A stretch of 64,000 bases of DNA from Phytophthora colocasiae (GCA_018806915.1 JAGKQI010000101.1:310001-374000), one strand, 5' to 3'; numbered from the stretch's first letter, positions 29,923 through 40,948 are shown. Program-made: numbers and translations. The notes: generated by a model not told the origin, from the sequence alone.

Positions 29923-30716
29923 TCATGACACTTCAACCACGTCATCCAGAGCGGTACAAACTGCAGCAACGTGCAGGCAGGTTCAACCTCGTGCTGCACG
30001 TACCGCTAACTGGTGATGAACAAGACGTCCACGCTTCAAGACTGAAGTTCTACTCTGATGATAGCCTAGCTGTGACGGACGAGCTTCTAGAACACGTATC
30101 CTCGCAAGGTATCGTGTTGGCGGTGGACAAGCTAAAGGATCACAGGTGGAAAGGTGACATTAAGGACTTCGAGATCCTGGTCGGTTGGAAAGGATTACAA
30201 GCAATTGAGGATTCGTTCGAACCTATGGGTGATCTAGCCAAGGAGATTCGAGTGCTAGTAGGGAACTACGTGACAAGTACGGATGATCAACGGCTCCAGA
30301 AGCGCTGGCAAGAACTTCAAGGTGGACGCAGGGACAATGTGCTGCACCAACTACATCAGCATGTTCAAGAAACACGAACAACCGATGCACTACCGTCGAC
30401 TAGTGATAAGCGTGGACCCCAGGGTGACGCTCGGCAGGCACGGCCTCGTCTTACTGGACGGAAACGACGACGCAGAACCGCTAGTAGGAGGGTGCAGAGT
30501 AATGACCGAACGATTGAGGGAGCCCCTCAAGCCGACTCGGGACCAACATTGGGGCAGACTGTGGACGAAGATGGTGAGCCGCACCAGGGTGCCGAGGTCC
30601 AAGAGCCTCCACCTCTTCGAGGTCGCCAAGTACGAGCTGAAACGCGAGTTGGGACGCCTTCACGAATTCAGCTCCGCCGTTCAAGTCGCCGTAAGGACCG
30701 AGGCCAGGGCAGTTAG
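29923..30716 (+). pseudogene. Chromodomain tail, out of frame with pol
   Basis: This frame, open from about 29874, contains FEILVGWKGLQAIEDSFEP, which fits a chromodomain, preceded by the usual linker of integrase C termini. Chromodomains of this kind target insertion to marked chromatin. It is in a different frame from pol, so a frameshift separates it from integrase. The last 350 bases are Arg-rich and may be extra coding or untranslated sequence. Confidence 0.65.
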
Positions 30717-30786
30717 TTGCTTGGTGAGCACTACTGCGGCGGAGACCGGTACGACGAGGACAGGTGAAACCGAGCTTCGGGGGCTG

Positions 30787-31235
30787 TGTAGTGAATTGCA
30801 GGTTTACACCTCGGTTTCACTTGCAGTTCGAGCCGGAGCTGGGGGTGTCTACCCAGATGCGTCTACATCCAAGTGGTTGGAGGACAATGGGTGGAAGTTT
30901 AGTGGTGTGTCTGACGCCTGACGGCTGACGACATCACAGACACTCGGACAGCCAGTGTCCGTGTGAGCTGTACTAGGATTTAGTAGGGCCTGCTGCATGT
31001 TTCCTTTTGTGTGAATGTGTGTCCATTTTCTACTGCTGCCTGTCGCTCTGATCAAGTGGCAGCAGCACTGGAGAAGGAAACGACTGGCTAGCGCCAGACC
31101 CACGATCCTGCTCACTCTTCAATTTGCTAGGGACTAGTCAAATACATTCGGCCTCTACTTCCGTGCGGGTTGGCCCCCGCATCGCTGTGTGTTCGACCCT
31201 CCCTACTTCGCTTCAAAATCCCGGGCGATACTACA
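30787..31235 (+). repeat. 3' LTR of the second Ty3/gypsy element
   Basis: 449 bp and nearly identical to the 5' LTR. The bases before it, CGGGGGCTG, include a short purine run that may be the polypurine tract. It carries the initiator at 31110-31125. Confidence 0.93.
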
Positions 31236-31899
31236 AATGGCGAAGGCACGACGTGGCATGACGCAGTGAAGTTCCGTCGTGGCCGAATTGGATCCGTCGC
31301 ACGTTGTTTTCAGAGCGACACGCATATCGTGAATAGCTGCCATGTTGGTGGCACCTTGGATAGTGTCGTCTGGACTTCGCCTCGTCTTCAGCAACGCTGT
31401 GGACTCGCTCCGGATACATCCTTGGACTTGGGTGGAAGCGATGTCTTTGCCAGAGAAGGATCACTGAACGCTGTTGTTTTAGTAGAAATTCAATAGTGAG
31501 CTAGCAACAGAGACTGCCAGCCATTTGTCTGCTGGTTGAAGTGGTGTATCCATCCCGATCGGATAAGATGATGAGTTTTATTTTAGCGTCGTCTCCTAGA
31601 ATTACGAAGGGGAAAACACATCAAAAGGACGACAGCTTTGCTGGGCCTGGAATAGTCTGCTGCATGATCGCATCACAGGTAGATGTGGGATGTGAGTAGA
31701 GCCTGTTGTTATTTTTATTTCTAATTCTACTGGTAAGTCGAAACCAAGAAAGGCTGAGCAAGGCTCCAATTAGCCTTTCACTTCATAACTCTGCTCCTGG
31801 CAGCTCTCAGACGCCAGCTCTTCCCTCTACAAACAAGCAGCAAGGTAGATAACCTATGACTACCTCTTAAAGTACAATTTCTCATTCCGTTTTGTTCAG
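31236..31899. other. Spacer right of the second retrotransposon
   Basis: About 660 bases. It begins with the AATGG target duplication. No gene is supported. The last bases (TTCCGTTTTGTTCAG just before the next ATG) resemble a 3' splice site, so the next gene may have a 5' untranslated exon. Confidence 0.4.
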
Positions 31900-32620
31900 A
31901 TGCCCACTGCTATGGAAGACGCGAGTAACAAGGCGCGTAGGTGCATCAGCAACCCCAAAATGCTGATCACGTACATGTGGTTCAGCACGATGCTCTTCGG
32001 CTTTATGTACGCCATCGCTGCCATTGTAGCGGCTATCAATAACAACGGCGAAGGCGAAAGTGACTCCAAATCACTGGGATTCGTCGGTGTTTGGGCCATG
32101 ATCCTCATCATTGCACTGTCCGTTGGGGGCACATTGGTCATGCGCAAGCACCAGACGCCGCTGGCTGTGGGCTTCTTGATCGGCGTCGTGCTCATGATGT
32201 CACTGCAGATGTTCTCATTGGCAATCATCTTCGCTGGTGCAGCGTATCTGGCCCGCATTGAGCGTGCAAAGGGCGATGAGCATACCAATGTACACTCGAA
32301 CGAGGCTGCCTCCGTCTTCTCCTTCTTTATGTTCGCCTGCTACGTAAGTGTATTTTGTATTTTGTGTGTGTTAGTGATCTATATATTAACTCCTGAAGTG
32401 TTTGTAGATGGCTTTCACCATTGTGCTGGTGCGTCACCGCAACATCGTCATCAAGGAAGGGGTAGCTCTAGACCCCAATGCCATCAACAACGACATCGAG
32501 AAGAACCCTGCCGGCACTAAGGGCAACACCAACGCACAGATAGCAACAGCCACGGCCCCACGTGTCATCCGAACGGATGTGGACGTCCCTCAGCAACTTG
32601 CCGCACCTGTCAGCGTCTAA
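31900..32620 (+). CDS. Four-TM membrane protein of unknown function
   Basis: Two exons (31900-32343, 32408-32620) over a 64-nt intron give 218 residues. Four hydrophobic helices are visible at about 22-48, 65-82, 88-117 and 138-160, with short loops and a hydrophilic C-terminal tail of about 60 residues. This looks like a small tetraspanning protein. No family motif such as the CCG of tetraspanins is present, and I do not name it. The splice joins FACY to MAFTIVLVRHRN and restores the fourth helix, which supports the intron. The start ATG is the first one in the frame and is directly preceded by a possible acceptor site. Confidence 0.75.
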
Positions 32621-32857
32621 ATGCGCTTATCTATCCTTCACGACCAGCAACAAAAGAGAACCATAACTTACAACCATAATAAGACTTGAGGTTGAAGCCA
32701 TATCAGATGATGCATCTTCGATTGGACGAAATCAGAGGACGTCGGACTTACTTATGGGTTACTTTAATCATTCATGTGGTCCACGCGAAATAATCGATCT
32801 CCCCCTATTACCACACTCTCGCATTGGACACCAGACAACAAGAGACTCAACGACACC

Positions 32858-33259
32858 ATGGGCTTCCAGATCGACACCATCAAGGCTGGGTAAGGCTCAA
32901 AGCACACTGTTACTTAAGTAAACAAAAAAACATTGCATTCTAATTGACCACCCCTTTTTAACAGCGACGGCACCAACTTCCCCAAGCCGGGACAGACCGT
33001 CTCTGTGCACTACGTTGGCACCCTCACGGATGGCTCCAAATTCGACTCGAGTCGCGACCGCGGTCGCCCGTTCCAGTTCCAGTTGGGTGCCGGTCAGGTG
33101 ATCCGCGGATGGGACGAGGGCGTCGCTAAGATGAGCAAGGGCCAAGTCGCCAAGCTCACCCTGCCCCACGAGTACGCGTACGGAGAGCGCGGCTACCCGC
33201 CTGTGATCCCGCCTAGCGCCACTCTCATCTTCGAGGTGGAGCTGCTGTCCTTCAACTAG
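32858..33259 (+). CDS. FKBP12: FKBP12-type peptidyl-prolyl isomerase
   Basis: Two exons (32858-32889, 32965-33259) over a 75-nt intron give a 108-residue single-domain FK506-binding protein, exactly the family's usual length. It catalyses cis-trans isomerisation of proline peptide bonds in the cytoplasm and is the target of FK506 and rapamycin. Residues expected in the pocket are present: [21 protein letters not shown], the aromatic YAYG and [13 protein letters not shown]. It is about 50-60 percent similar to animal and fungal FKBP12 by eye. The short first exon ([11 protein letters not shown]) is recognised only because splicing gives the conserved AGDGT junction. Confidence 0.95.
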
Positions 33260-33286
33260 ACGGTTCAAGCTCCCTTCGGGCATGAG

Positions 33287-33304
33287 CCCCCCCCCCCCCC
33301 CCCC
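33287..33304. repeat. Cytosine homopolymer
   Basis: A run of 18 C bases 28 bases past the FKBP stop codon, similar to the one at 295-310. Length is uncertain in any assembly. Confidence 0.9.
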
Positions 33305-33385
33305 TCCTAGAGAACTGTAGGTTGTAGCTGAAGACAAAGTGTCATTTTACAAAATACTACAGTTTTTGGAGAGACAGAAATTGTT

Positions 33386-34819
33386 TTAGGATTTTTGCTG
33401 CTTTTTCGAAGGAGATTGACGCTGCTGACGGATCTGCTGGAGAAGTTCTCGACCGGCGTTTCGTTTGGGGCTGGAGGTATTTGTTTGAGCGTTTAGAGAA
33501 GGCTCAGAGAAGGAAACGTGAAGTTTGGTAGGAGTTCCCGACTCGGTCCACATGGAGTTAAAATATTTCTTGTCGGGACGCTGGATGGGTTTATACGTGG
33601 CATCAGCAGCCATTTTCACGCGTCGAGAGTGCTCCTGTTTTCAAGATTTCAAGGCTCAATGAGCTCAAATTAACAAAATGCTTGAAAGGTAGCAAGTTAC
33701 TTACAAAAGCTCGAATTTCGGGTGTTGTAGGAGAGTTGGTGGTCCCAGCGGGTGCAAACGGATCGTCAAGTAAAAGAGCGCGGGAGTGAGGAACTCCTGT
33801 AATACTACGGTGTGACGCTGTGTGGGTGTTGCTGGACAGGATGGTGCTGGTGAACGGTCTGCCGCCGACCCATTTCTCTGGGCTGTGATCACGCCATTTG
33901 GGATGAGATACGTACTCTGCTGTCGTCGGAGGCTCTGGTGTTGCTGTCCCGCCTAAAACGGTAGCTCTGGAGCCATGGGCGTTCCAGTAGAGACGGTCGT
34001 ATACAGCGCTCTTCCGTCTTCTTCGCTCTGATCCGTCTATATCGTCGCTGTCGTCGTCCTCCTCAACTTGGTTGACTTTTTCTGGTGAAGGCGGGCAGTC
34101 TGCAGTGCAACTTGTTCTTCCTTTAACGTTTCTCTGATGCTTCTGCTCGTTTCGGGTATTGTTATCAGTGCAGATTATATCCTCAACGAAGTACTTGGCA
34201 CACGATAGGGGCTTATTTTTCAGGAACGCCATGGGAGGATGAAGCTCTTTGTGCTTCACACGAGCCTTTTCGAAATTGACTATCCGCTGGACGTATTTCT
34301 CGCGAGGCATTTCAACCGTATCGTGTAAAGAGTCGAGACGCCGTACATACTTGCCACCTCCTTTATAGATCGCTCGAGGCGAATATGATCTGCTCGAATG
34401 AAGTGAGCAACAATTACCAATCTGCAGTAAATCAAACATACCCATTCTTCACGACACCACCATGCTCCAGTTCCTTCTTTCTTTCTCGAGGTCTGGTATT
34501 GTATCACACGTTTAAAGTCAGTCAGCTATGAGCCAGACAACTATATCAATCTATTAATAGTACGAACTCACACGTATATTTTTGAGTAGTCGTCTTTAGC
34601 GTAGTCTTTGCCCCATTCCTGTGCGGGTGCGTCCTTGACCCAGGCGTTCACCCGGTCCACATACGCGTTGTGCATCTCCTTTCTAGCACCAGCAACCACA
34701 GTAAAGTTTAAATTATCTTGTGTCAAAGAAATTCGAGACTCACGTTGATTTTCCGTAGAGGTGTCTGGCCTGCCGCGCTTGAGAAGCTCGTGACGGTGGA
34801 ATTCCATTCTTTTCTGCAT
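33386..34819 (-). CDS. Four-exon hypothetical protein
   Basis: Splice sites and phases join four exons: 34819-34572, 34492-34442, 34389-33705 and 33634-33386, giving 410 residues. The introns are 79, 52 and 70 nt. The frame fits exactly at all three junctions (phases 2, 2, 0), which strongly supports the model. The protein has a basic N terminus (HRHELLKRGRPD), a Tyr-rich middle with GSYSPRAIYKGGGKYVRRL, an acidic patch (EEDDDSDDIDGSE) and a basic, Gln-rich C terminus. No domain is recognised. A structural or cytoskeletal role is possible but unsupported. Confidence 0.7.
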
Positions 34820-35061
34820 TTTTTAACCTCATCGCTTCCTGCTCAGATCGGCCTTTCCTCCACCGCACAACATCGAGCGAAAACATTGCAGAATCAACTC
34901 ACCCAGGCATCAACTGCTCTTCGCAGAACCAGAGTCCTTGTTGTATTTTTAGTGCCTCTACACTACATGTAGTTAATGTTTTAACCCACCCGATGTAGCA
35001 TAATGCTACATAGTCAAATCTCTTAAGCTGATATATTCAGCTTAAACTAAATCATTTATTA

Positions 35062-36033
35062 CTACCTCTGTGCGGAAAATAATGAGCATTTTAAAAAAAA
35101 TTGCGCAGCGCTCCGCCTCGTTTCTTTGGGGAGTTATTAGATTTGCAGAGGAGCTATGCGTTTGTGTTGAGCTGCTGACAAAACCAATTTGTGAGCGTAC
35201 GTGCTCCGCCACATTAGAAGTACTTCTAGTAGTAAAACGGATCAAACTCAGACGTCGTTGACGTCTCACGAGCAGTTAATGCGTCTGGAACATCAACAGG
35301 AGTTGTCAATACAGAAAAGGAGAGTGCCATAGCCGCCTGCTGTGCTATGGCAAGCGCTGCCCAACCTTCTTTACGTAAAACCACTTTTCGTCGATGTGGA
35401 CCACGTCGTGCATTGCGTCGAACTTGTAGGTTCCATCAAGCTGAGGGGTTCATGCAGAACTGGGGCCTCTTGAGGCGATGCAAAGGGGTGAGCAGTGGAC
35501 GAGTTTGTCTTAGCGCACGGCGTAGGAAGCCCTCCTTCACGAGTTGTTGCACGAGATATGAGCTCACGCCAGAGCCCTGATGTATAGCACGCTGGTGCTC
35601 ACGGTCATTTACAGGCACTTCGGCGAGGCACTTGCACAACTCCACGCGGTTCTTCGTCTTTGCCCTCGGGAGTGTTTTCTTGACTTGACTACCGCTCCTA
35701 CCCGGTCTCCCATTGACCGGATACCCTGCTCCCAAATGCGAGAAACAGCGCAGCGGTTTAGATCAAAGTAGGCAGCTCTCCGCCCGATATCGCCGTGCCT
35801 GAGCACCCCTCCGTTGCTGTGAAGAAGCAGCATCTCCCACACTGCTTGGCGCTCTTCGTCAGACGCCCCCGATCTGCTCATCGCCGCTCCGGTTTGAAAG
35901 TGATGGGGGGAGGTCCAGCGGGAAGATTGGGCGGGAGATTCGAAATTCAAAATATGATCAGATTTGCAAGGTATAGATTCTGAACAGGATGTAATACAAT
36001 TGGAAATGCTCATTATTTTCCGCACGGAGGTAG
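35062..36033. mobile_element. Mariner-like DNA element, internally decayed
   Basis: A 972-bp element with 30-bp terminal inverted repeats (35062-35091 and 36004-36033) that differ at one base. They begin CTACCTC[T/C]GTGCGG and end AATGAGCATTT. TA duplications flank it (35060-35061 and 36034-36035). The tips resemble the CTCCCTCCGT tips of plant mariner-like elements. It carries a broken transposase on the minus strand. Its right end is 9 bases before the ALKBH6 start codon. Confidence 0.9.
35345..35881 (-). pseudogene. Mariner-like transposase remnant
   Basis: From the ATG at 35881 the frame has DEERQAVWEMLLLHSNGG and a helix-turn-helix-like AYFDLNRCAVSRIWEQG, as in oomycete mariner-type transposases. 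After frame changes, VVHIDEKWFYVKK appears, the region around the first catalytic Asp. The remainder with the other catalytic residues is missing, so the element could move only with outside help. Confidence 0.7.
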
Positions 36034-36042
36034 TATAACCTG

Positions 36043-36867
36043 ATGGACTTCCGCCAACTGCTACGAGAGGAGCGTCGCCGTGCACGTGAGGCAAGTCAAC
36101 CGAATACAGAGCCAACGACTAAGGAGATTCAAAGCGCGAAGGGGGAAGAGAAGCTATTGCAATGGCAGAACGCAACGCTTAAAACCTGGGCTAAAAGGTC
36201 GAAGATTGACTTGGAGGAATTCCGCAGAGGCCCCATTCCTGGTGTCTACTATATCTCCAATTGGATCACGCAGGAAGAAGAGGATGCGATTCTCGAGCGG
36301 GTCTATGCTGTTCCAGATGACAACGAACTTTGGGTCAGGTTGAAACACCGTCGGTTGCAAATGTGGGGAGGGGAAGTCAAATACCCGTTCGAACCCAAGC
36401 CACTGCCCGAGTGGTTAAAGCAAATTAGTCAGACGCTGGTAGATACAGGAGTTTTCAGTGAAGAGAAGAAGCCCAACCACGCACTGATCAACGGTGAGAC
36501 TCCATTTGTTGAAGAAAATGAGATTATGGTGACGAATTACACATACTTATTGATTGATACAGAATATGGCGTCGGAGACTGCATTTTACCACATGAAGAT
36601 GGTCCTGCGTACTTCCCTTTCGTGTCCATCATCAGTACTGGAGCTGAATGCCGCGTCAGATTTGAGCCTCATCGAGCTTTGGCATCGAGTGGGAATCAGA
36701 CTGATCCAGACTCAAGCGATATCGTGCAGCACTTTGACTTTCAACTGGAACGACGCAGTCTATTGCTGTTTACTGGAAAAGCCTACACACGCTATCTACA
36801 CAGCATCGACAACGTCCAAGTGGGCACACGCATTTCGCTAACAGTGCGGCACGTTAATCTCAAGTAG
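36043..36867 (+). CDS. ALKBH6: ALKBH6-like 2-oxoglutarate dioxygenase
   Basis: Two exons, 36043-36493 and 36563-36867, give 251 residues. AlkB homologue 6 belongs to the Fe(II)/2-oxoglutarate oxygenases. Iron ligands appear as HED in CILPHEDGPAYFP and the distal His in RYLHSID, and the 2-oxoglutarate-binding Arg in RISLTVRH. RRLQMWGG is the conserved nucleotide-loop block. The 69-nt intron is exactly 23 codons long and has no stop, so an unspliced reading also stays open with 23 extra residues. The spliced junction gives NHALINEYGVGD, as expected for the family. A mariner element ends 9 bases before this ATG, so the natural promoter is probably displaced. Substrate unknown. Confidence 0.9.
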   Translation: MDFRQLLREERRRAREASQPNTEPTTKEIQSAKGEEKLLQWQNATLKTWAKRSKIDLEEFRRGPIPGVYYISNWITQEEEDAILERVYAVPDDNELWVRLKHRRLQMWGGEVKYPFEPKPLPEWLKQISQTLVDTGVFSEEKKPNHALINGETPFVEENEIMVTNYTYLLIDTEYGVGDCILPHEDGPAYFPFVSIISTGAECRVRFEPHRALASSGNQTDPDSSDIVQHFDFQLERRSLLLFTGKAYTRYLHSIDNVQVGTRISLTVRHVNLK

Positions 36868-38197
36868 GTTTTGCTTTGCTTGCGGCAGTTGAGTGCAACG
36901 AAATACTTCCTTCCTACTGGAGCTTGATCGCCGTTAAAACTTGCTGGACGAGGACTATCAGTAGGTTACGCCGACGCAGCTCGACCGCATCGTCAAGGCG
37001 AAGCACCTACGGTCTTCGCATAATAATGAGATTTGGCGAGCTGCCCCAGTCTTCCGGGCGTGAAAAATGAATTCGTCAGTCACTACCTTGGACAGTTTCT
37101 ACTCTGAACTTGGTGCTAACCGAATTGATCTGCTTGCTCCACCGTTCGTTGGAGAATGACAACTAGCTTTTTGCTGCAGCGGTAGTATTAATACAGTCAC
37201 AGTCATGCTTCTAAAAGTCTTTATCCGCCCGGAACGAGCTGTTGCTAGAAATCCTATCTGGCCTCGCTCCTCTCATGCACCAAACCCAAAAGATGAAGCA
37301 AACCAGAGTTGACACCCGCAGGCAACTTTTTCTCTTCGCTGTGCCAGCCCAACATCGACTTGATAAACTCCATGGTTCACTTCACTCTGTAGGCCGATTG
37401 GCTCATCTATTGGAACAAGGATTTCCCGAGGAAGACTAAGACCTTACTCGCCATTCTATTGTCAACAGACCCCATCGAATGGGCGATCATGGTTTCCAAC
37501 ACCCCGGCAATCGGTCGGTGCTCTCTGGGACCTTTAAATTTGTCTGCACTGATCACCAGTGCAACCGAGCTTTCGAACTGTTCAGTACACGTAGCGCTAC
37601 TCTCGCTGGGGCATCTCAGTCGTGTTTCAGACGCGCGTCGGGGACAACAGATTGAAGCTAAACCAATCCAACCCCGTTATGACGTTGATGAACATGGCAG
37701 AATCGACCGTCAGGATGATCAAGTTGATAGCCATGATCGCCGAATAGGTTTCGAACTCCGCTCTCCATTCGATGGAGTAGGAGAGAGTCTGCTGGCAAAA
37801 GCCATCTACGTAGAGTGAGTAGAATGGCGAGTAGTCTTCCTCTGGAAATCCTTGCTGGGGGAGCTAATAAAAAAAACTTTGCACAAATAATGTCACTTTC
37901 CAAAGTCCTCCGTCAAATTGCTGTGTGAGTTAGTGCAGGACAGAATGTCCTGAATTTTCCAAACCGCAACGTAATAAACCGACGAGAAATCTTCGTTTCG
38001 GAAAATGCTCCAAGAATCTGTCAGGCCGTTTCGAATATGCGATGAACGTTGAGTGCGTTGACTCGACACTTAAGACTGCTGGCAGCTTTGGTGAGTCGAA
38101 ACCTCCTTTGGTGGGGTTTCCCGGTTATTTCTCCTTCTGCTCATTGTTTCAACTGCGTGACAAACCGCAAAGAAGATCGCCAAGCTAAGATACCCCG
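36868..38197. other. Spacer with possible gene relics
   Basis: About 1.3 kb with no intact gene. On the minus strand near 37640-37800 a short stretch reads as SIEWRAEFETYSAIMAINLI and hydrophobic residues follow, which resembles part of a polycystin/TRP-type channel helix. It is interrupted on both sides. Near 36940-37160 a plus-strand reading with several stops also looks protein-like. Both may be decayed genes. Confidence 0.25.
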
Positions 38198-39198
38198 ATG
38201 CAGTCTTTTTCTCCATCGCAATGGGCCCACCGAGAGATTCCAGCACGAGGATCTACGTCCAACAACACGAATCGAACAGCTCTTCCTCGACGAGAGAGGG
38301 ATGGAAAAGGCAGTAGTGGTGGCACTCTCCAGGTGCTTAACCCTCAAGCTCGCGCCACGGTGACTACTATTTCAAACAACGAAGCGAGTCTCTACATGGA
38401 CGACTTCAGTCTTGACACTCCGTCCTTTGTGACGCTGGCCAGTGCGATGAAGATGCGAATGTGTGAAGTGCTTTGGTACGTCAAAAGATACTTTTTCTTT
38501 CGGATATGTTCAACCTCTGACAGTATCCACTTGTGTGCCTTAGGCGGCGAGTGCAAGTACAGCTCATTTGTTCGACTGAACTTTCATCAGAGCACTTCAA
38601 GCAATACTCAGCTATGCTGTGTATTCGTCGGCGTCATCATTATGGATGTCGTGGTAGCTCTGCACTTTCGATCTCGCTTGATCGACGAATGCACCCGGTC
38701 CGAATGTTATCAACGAAAGCCAAAGACTCGCGCAAGTTTAAGATCGGGATCGAATATGGCTGGCGAGCGAGGCGCGTGTGGTTCCGAGCACCCAATAGAT
38801 CAGTCTACGAGCAGTGGAACGATGTCATCCGAGCTGCAGTACAGGGAACTCATGGTGGAGGCTTCCAAGAGGATTCACTCGCGAGATGGGTCGAACGCAG
38901 CGGCATTTCCATGATGGAGACGGCGACAACAAGCGGTGCCGGCAGTATGGATCGCTTCAGCACGGATTCCTACGTCAGAGGCTGCTCGAAAAGCTACCGA
39001 TCCGACATACCCGATGACGAATGGTCTGCAGAAGATCCCGCTTATCAACTTCGAGGCAATGACCGTGGCGAACGAAGCCACGGCGTCAACAACTTGACTT
39101 TAATCTGCGCACGGTACAGAAATACTAGCCGCGAGCGCACGGACACGGCAATCTGGATGGGACGTCCTGCGTTTTCCTCCACGGAAGTTGATAGTTGA
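38198..39198 (+). CDS. PH-domain-like protein
   Basis: Two exons (38198-38475, 38544-39198) over a 68-nt intron give 310 residues. The middle contains the end of a pleckstrin-homology-like fold: basic residues, FKIGIEYGWRARRVWFRAP, then the C-terminal helix YEQWNDVIRAAV with its diagnostic tryptophan. PH domains bind phosphoinositides or proteins at membranes. The first 75 residues are Ser/Arg-rich, and the last 140 are disordered and acidic/Ser-rich. The ATG at 38198 is the first of a long open frame and was chosen because splicing at GTACGT..TTAG restores it. The N-terminal strands of the PH fold are weak, so the assignment is moderate. Confidence 0.6.
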
Positions 39199-39362
39199 AG
39201 ATCTTCTTCTTGATAAGCCCTTGTCCTTGTCTTTACTAATGTCGTTAGCTTACCGGACACAGCAGCGTTGGATAAACGGATCACTGGAAATCTGAAGTCG
39301 TAATGATGAATTCGCGCTTAGTGCTTAATGCTCACTAGAAACTGTCGCACTCTTGCAGCGGT

Positions 39363-40676
39363 TTACATGATCGGCAGATACAGAGGCTCCTCCTGCACAA
39401 AAGGCAGCGCGGCGATCTTCTGGCACATGGATCGCACCTTGGACAACAGCGATGTCTCGGTGGTGACAACGAACTGCACGTTAGCGCGGTCGATAATAGG
39501 CGCCTGCAGGATCGAGTAGATGGAAACACCGCTCTCTTCAGCGAGCTGGCCGACGTGGCGGATGACACCCAGACCATCGGTGATCGTGATACGCACGTAG
39601 AAGTGGGCCTCGTAGTCCGGCTGCAGCGTAAGAGGGGTCGAAGCCTTGAACGGGTCCAGCGGGGCGTCGCCGCGTGCCAGCTGAATGATATCGTTCATCA
39701 CCGAGTTGGCCGTGGGGAAGCGACCAGCACCTGGGCCCACGTACGCGCTGCTGTCCAGGTTGTGCGAACGCACGTTCACCAGGTTCGTAGCTCCGCTGAT
39801 GCTGGCAATGACGTTGCTGTGCTTCACCACCACCGGCGACACGTAGACCGTGACTTCCTGAGGCTTTCCAGTCTTCTCGTCCGCAGGCTTGAGCAGCTTC
39901 GCCACACCCAGTAGCTTGATAGTGCTGTCCATCATCTTGGCATACTCAAAGTCAGCGGATGAAACCCTAGAGATACCCACCGTCGGGATTTCCGACGGCT
40001 TGACAATTCCTCCGAAGCCCAACTTGGTCAGGATGGAAATCTTGCTCTGGACGTCGAATCCGTCCACATCTGCGCTGGGGTTCGCTTCCGCGTATCCCAG
40101 ATCTTGCGCCTCCTTCAGCACAGCGTCATAGGCCACACCTTCAGCCTCCATCTTGGACAGCATGTAGTTGGTCGTACCATTCATGATACCAGCGATCTCC
40201 GTGATGTTGTCGCTGTTATAGGCGTTCTGCAGAGTGTGGATGATGGGGATGCCGCCAGCCACTGCCGCTTCGTAGCCGAAACGCACGTCCGGGTGCTGCT
40301 CCAGCAGCTGCACGATCTCCGGCATGAAGTTGGCCACCAGCGCCTTATTAGCCGTGATGACGTGCTTGCCGGCCTTAATCGCACCGAAAACCACGTCCTT
40401 GGCATCATCCACGCCGCCCATGAGCTCCACGACGCAGTTGATGTTCTTGTCCTCAAGGATATCGGCGTAACTGCTGGTGAACTGTGTCTCCGAGGGCGTC
40501 AGATGCTGCAGACCGCGGTCCTTGCTCAGGTTCTGGACGCAGATCTTGGACACGAGCGCGTTCACGCCCATGGCGGCCAGTTTCTGGCGACGCACGGGGC
40601 TGTGCAGCAGGTCGAAGACGCCGCCGCCGACGGTGCCGCAGCCCATGAGGCCGATGTTAAGCGAGACACGAGACAT
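39363..40676 (-). CDS. Homoserine dehydrogenase
   Basis: An intact 437-residue protein without introns. It reduces aspartate semialdehyde to homoserine with NAD(P)H, the branch step to threonine, methionine and isoleucine. The N-terminal Rossmann fold has GLMGCGTVGGGV (residues 9-20). The active site region has GKHVITANKALVA and AEANPSADVDGFD with the catalytic acidic residues. A C-terminal segment of about 80 residues has the pattern of an ACT regulatory domain (FYVRITITDGLGVIRHVGQ). Its length fits monofunctional homoserine dehydrogenases with ACT domain rather than the aspartokinase fusion. Confidence 0.95.
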   Translation of the reverse strand: MSRVSLNIGLMGCGTVGGGVFDLLHSPVRRQKLAAMGVNALVSKICVQNLSKDRGLQHLTPSETQFTSSYADILEDKNINCVVELMGGVDDAKDVVFGAIKAGKHVITANKALVANFMPEIVQLLEQHPDVRFGYEAAVAGGIPIIHTLQNAYNSDNITEIAGIMNGTTNYMLSKMEAEGVAYDAVLKEAQDLGYAEANPSADVDGFDVQSKISILTKLGFGGIVKPSEIPTVGISRVSSADFEYAKMMDSTIKLLGVAKLLKPADEKTGKPQEVTVYVSPVVVKHSNVIASISGATNLVNVRSHNLDSSAYVGPGAGRFPTANSVMNDIIQLARGDAPLDPFKASTPLTLQPDYEAHFYVRITITDGLGVIRHVGQLAEESGVSIYSILQAPIIDRANVQFVVTTETSLLSKVRSMCQKIAALPFVQEEPLYLPIM

Positions 40677-40948
40677 AATAGTAAGAGTGATGGTCGTTCA
40701 AGAGAGAGTGATGGTCGTTCTGTTGCTGTTAAGACGGATTCGAGACTGATGTGGTGAAGATGGTGGCGGTAAAAAGATACCCTAGACCACAAGAACCTTG
40801 CTGGCAACAGATGGTGGTTAAAGTTGCGCTTATATTGCGCAAGCAGTGAAATCAGCAACTTATTTTTAGATTAAGTTGCACAAAAGGAGATGGGCTGCAC
40901 GAAAAAGAAGAAAGATACAACATCGGGAGAAGAAAATGCGTTTTCTTC

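Larger units (their letters stand above)
25162..31235 (+). mobile_element. Ty3/gypsy LTR retrotransposon with chromodomain
   Basis: A 6074-bp element with LTRs of 448 and 449 bp, flanked by a perfect 5-bp duplication AATGG (25157-25161 and 31236-31240). The LTR tips are TGTAGT and ACTACA. Domain order is gag, zinc knuckle, protease, reverse transcriptase, RNase H, integrase, chromodomain. Gag changes frame twice, and the chromodomain tail is in another frame than pol, so this copy is probably defective despite near-identical LTRs. Differences between the LTRs cluster in one spot near 25446-25460 / 31071-31086. Confidence 0.93.

Noticed and set aside
31203..31496. A gene split by the second retrotransposon
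   Set aside because: Joining the flanks across the target duplication leads to stops in the candidate frame, so no interrupted gene could be demonstrated.
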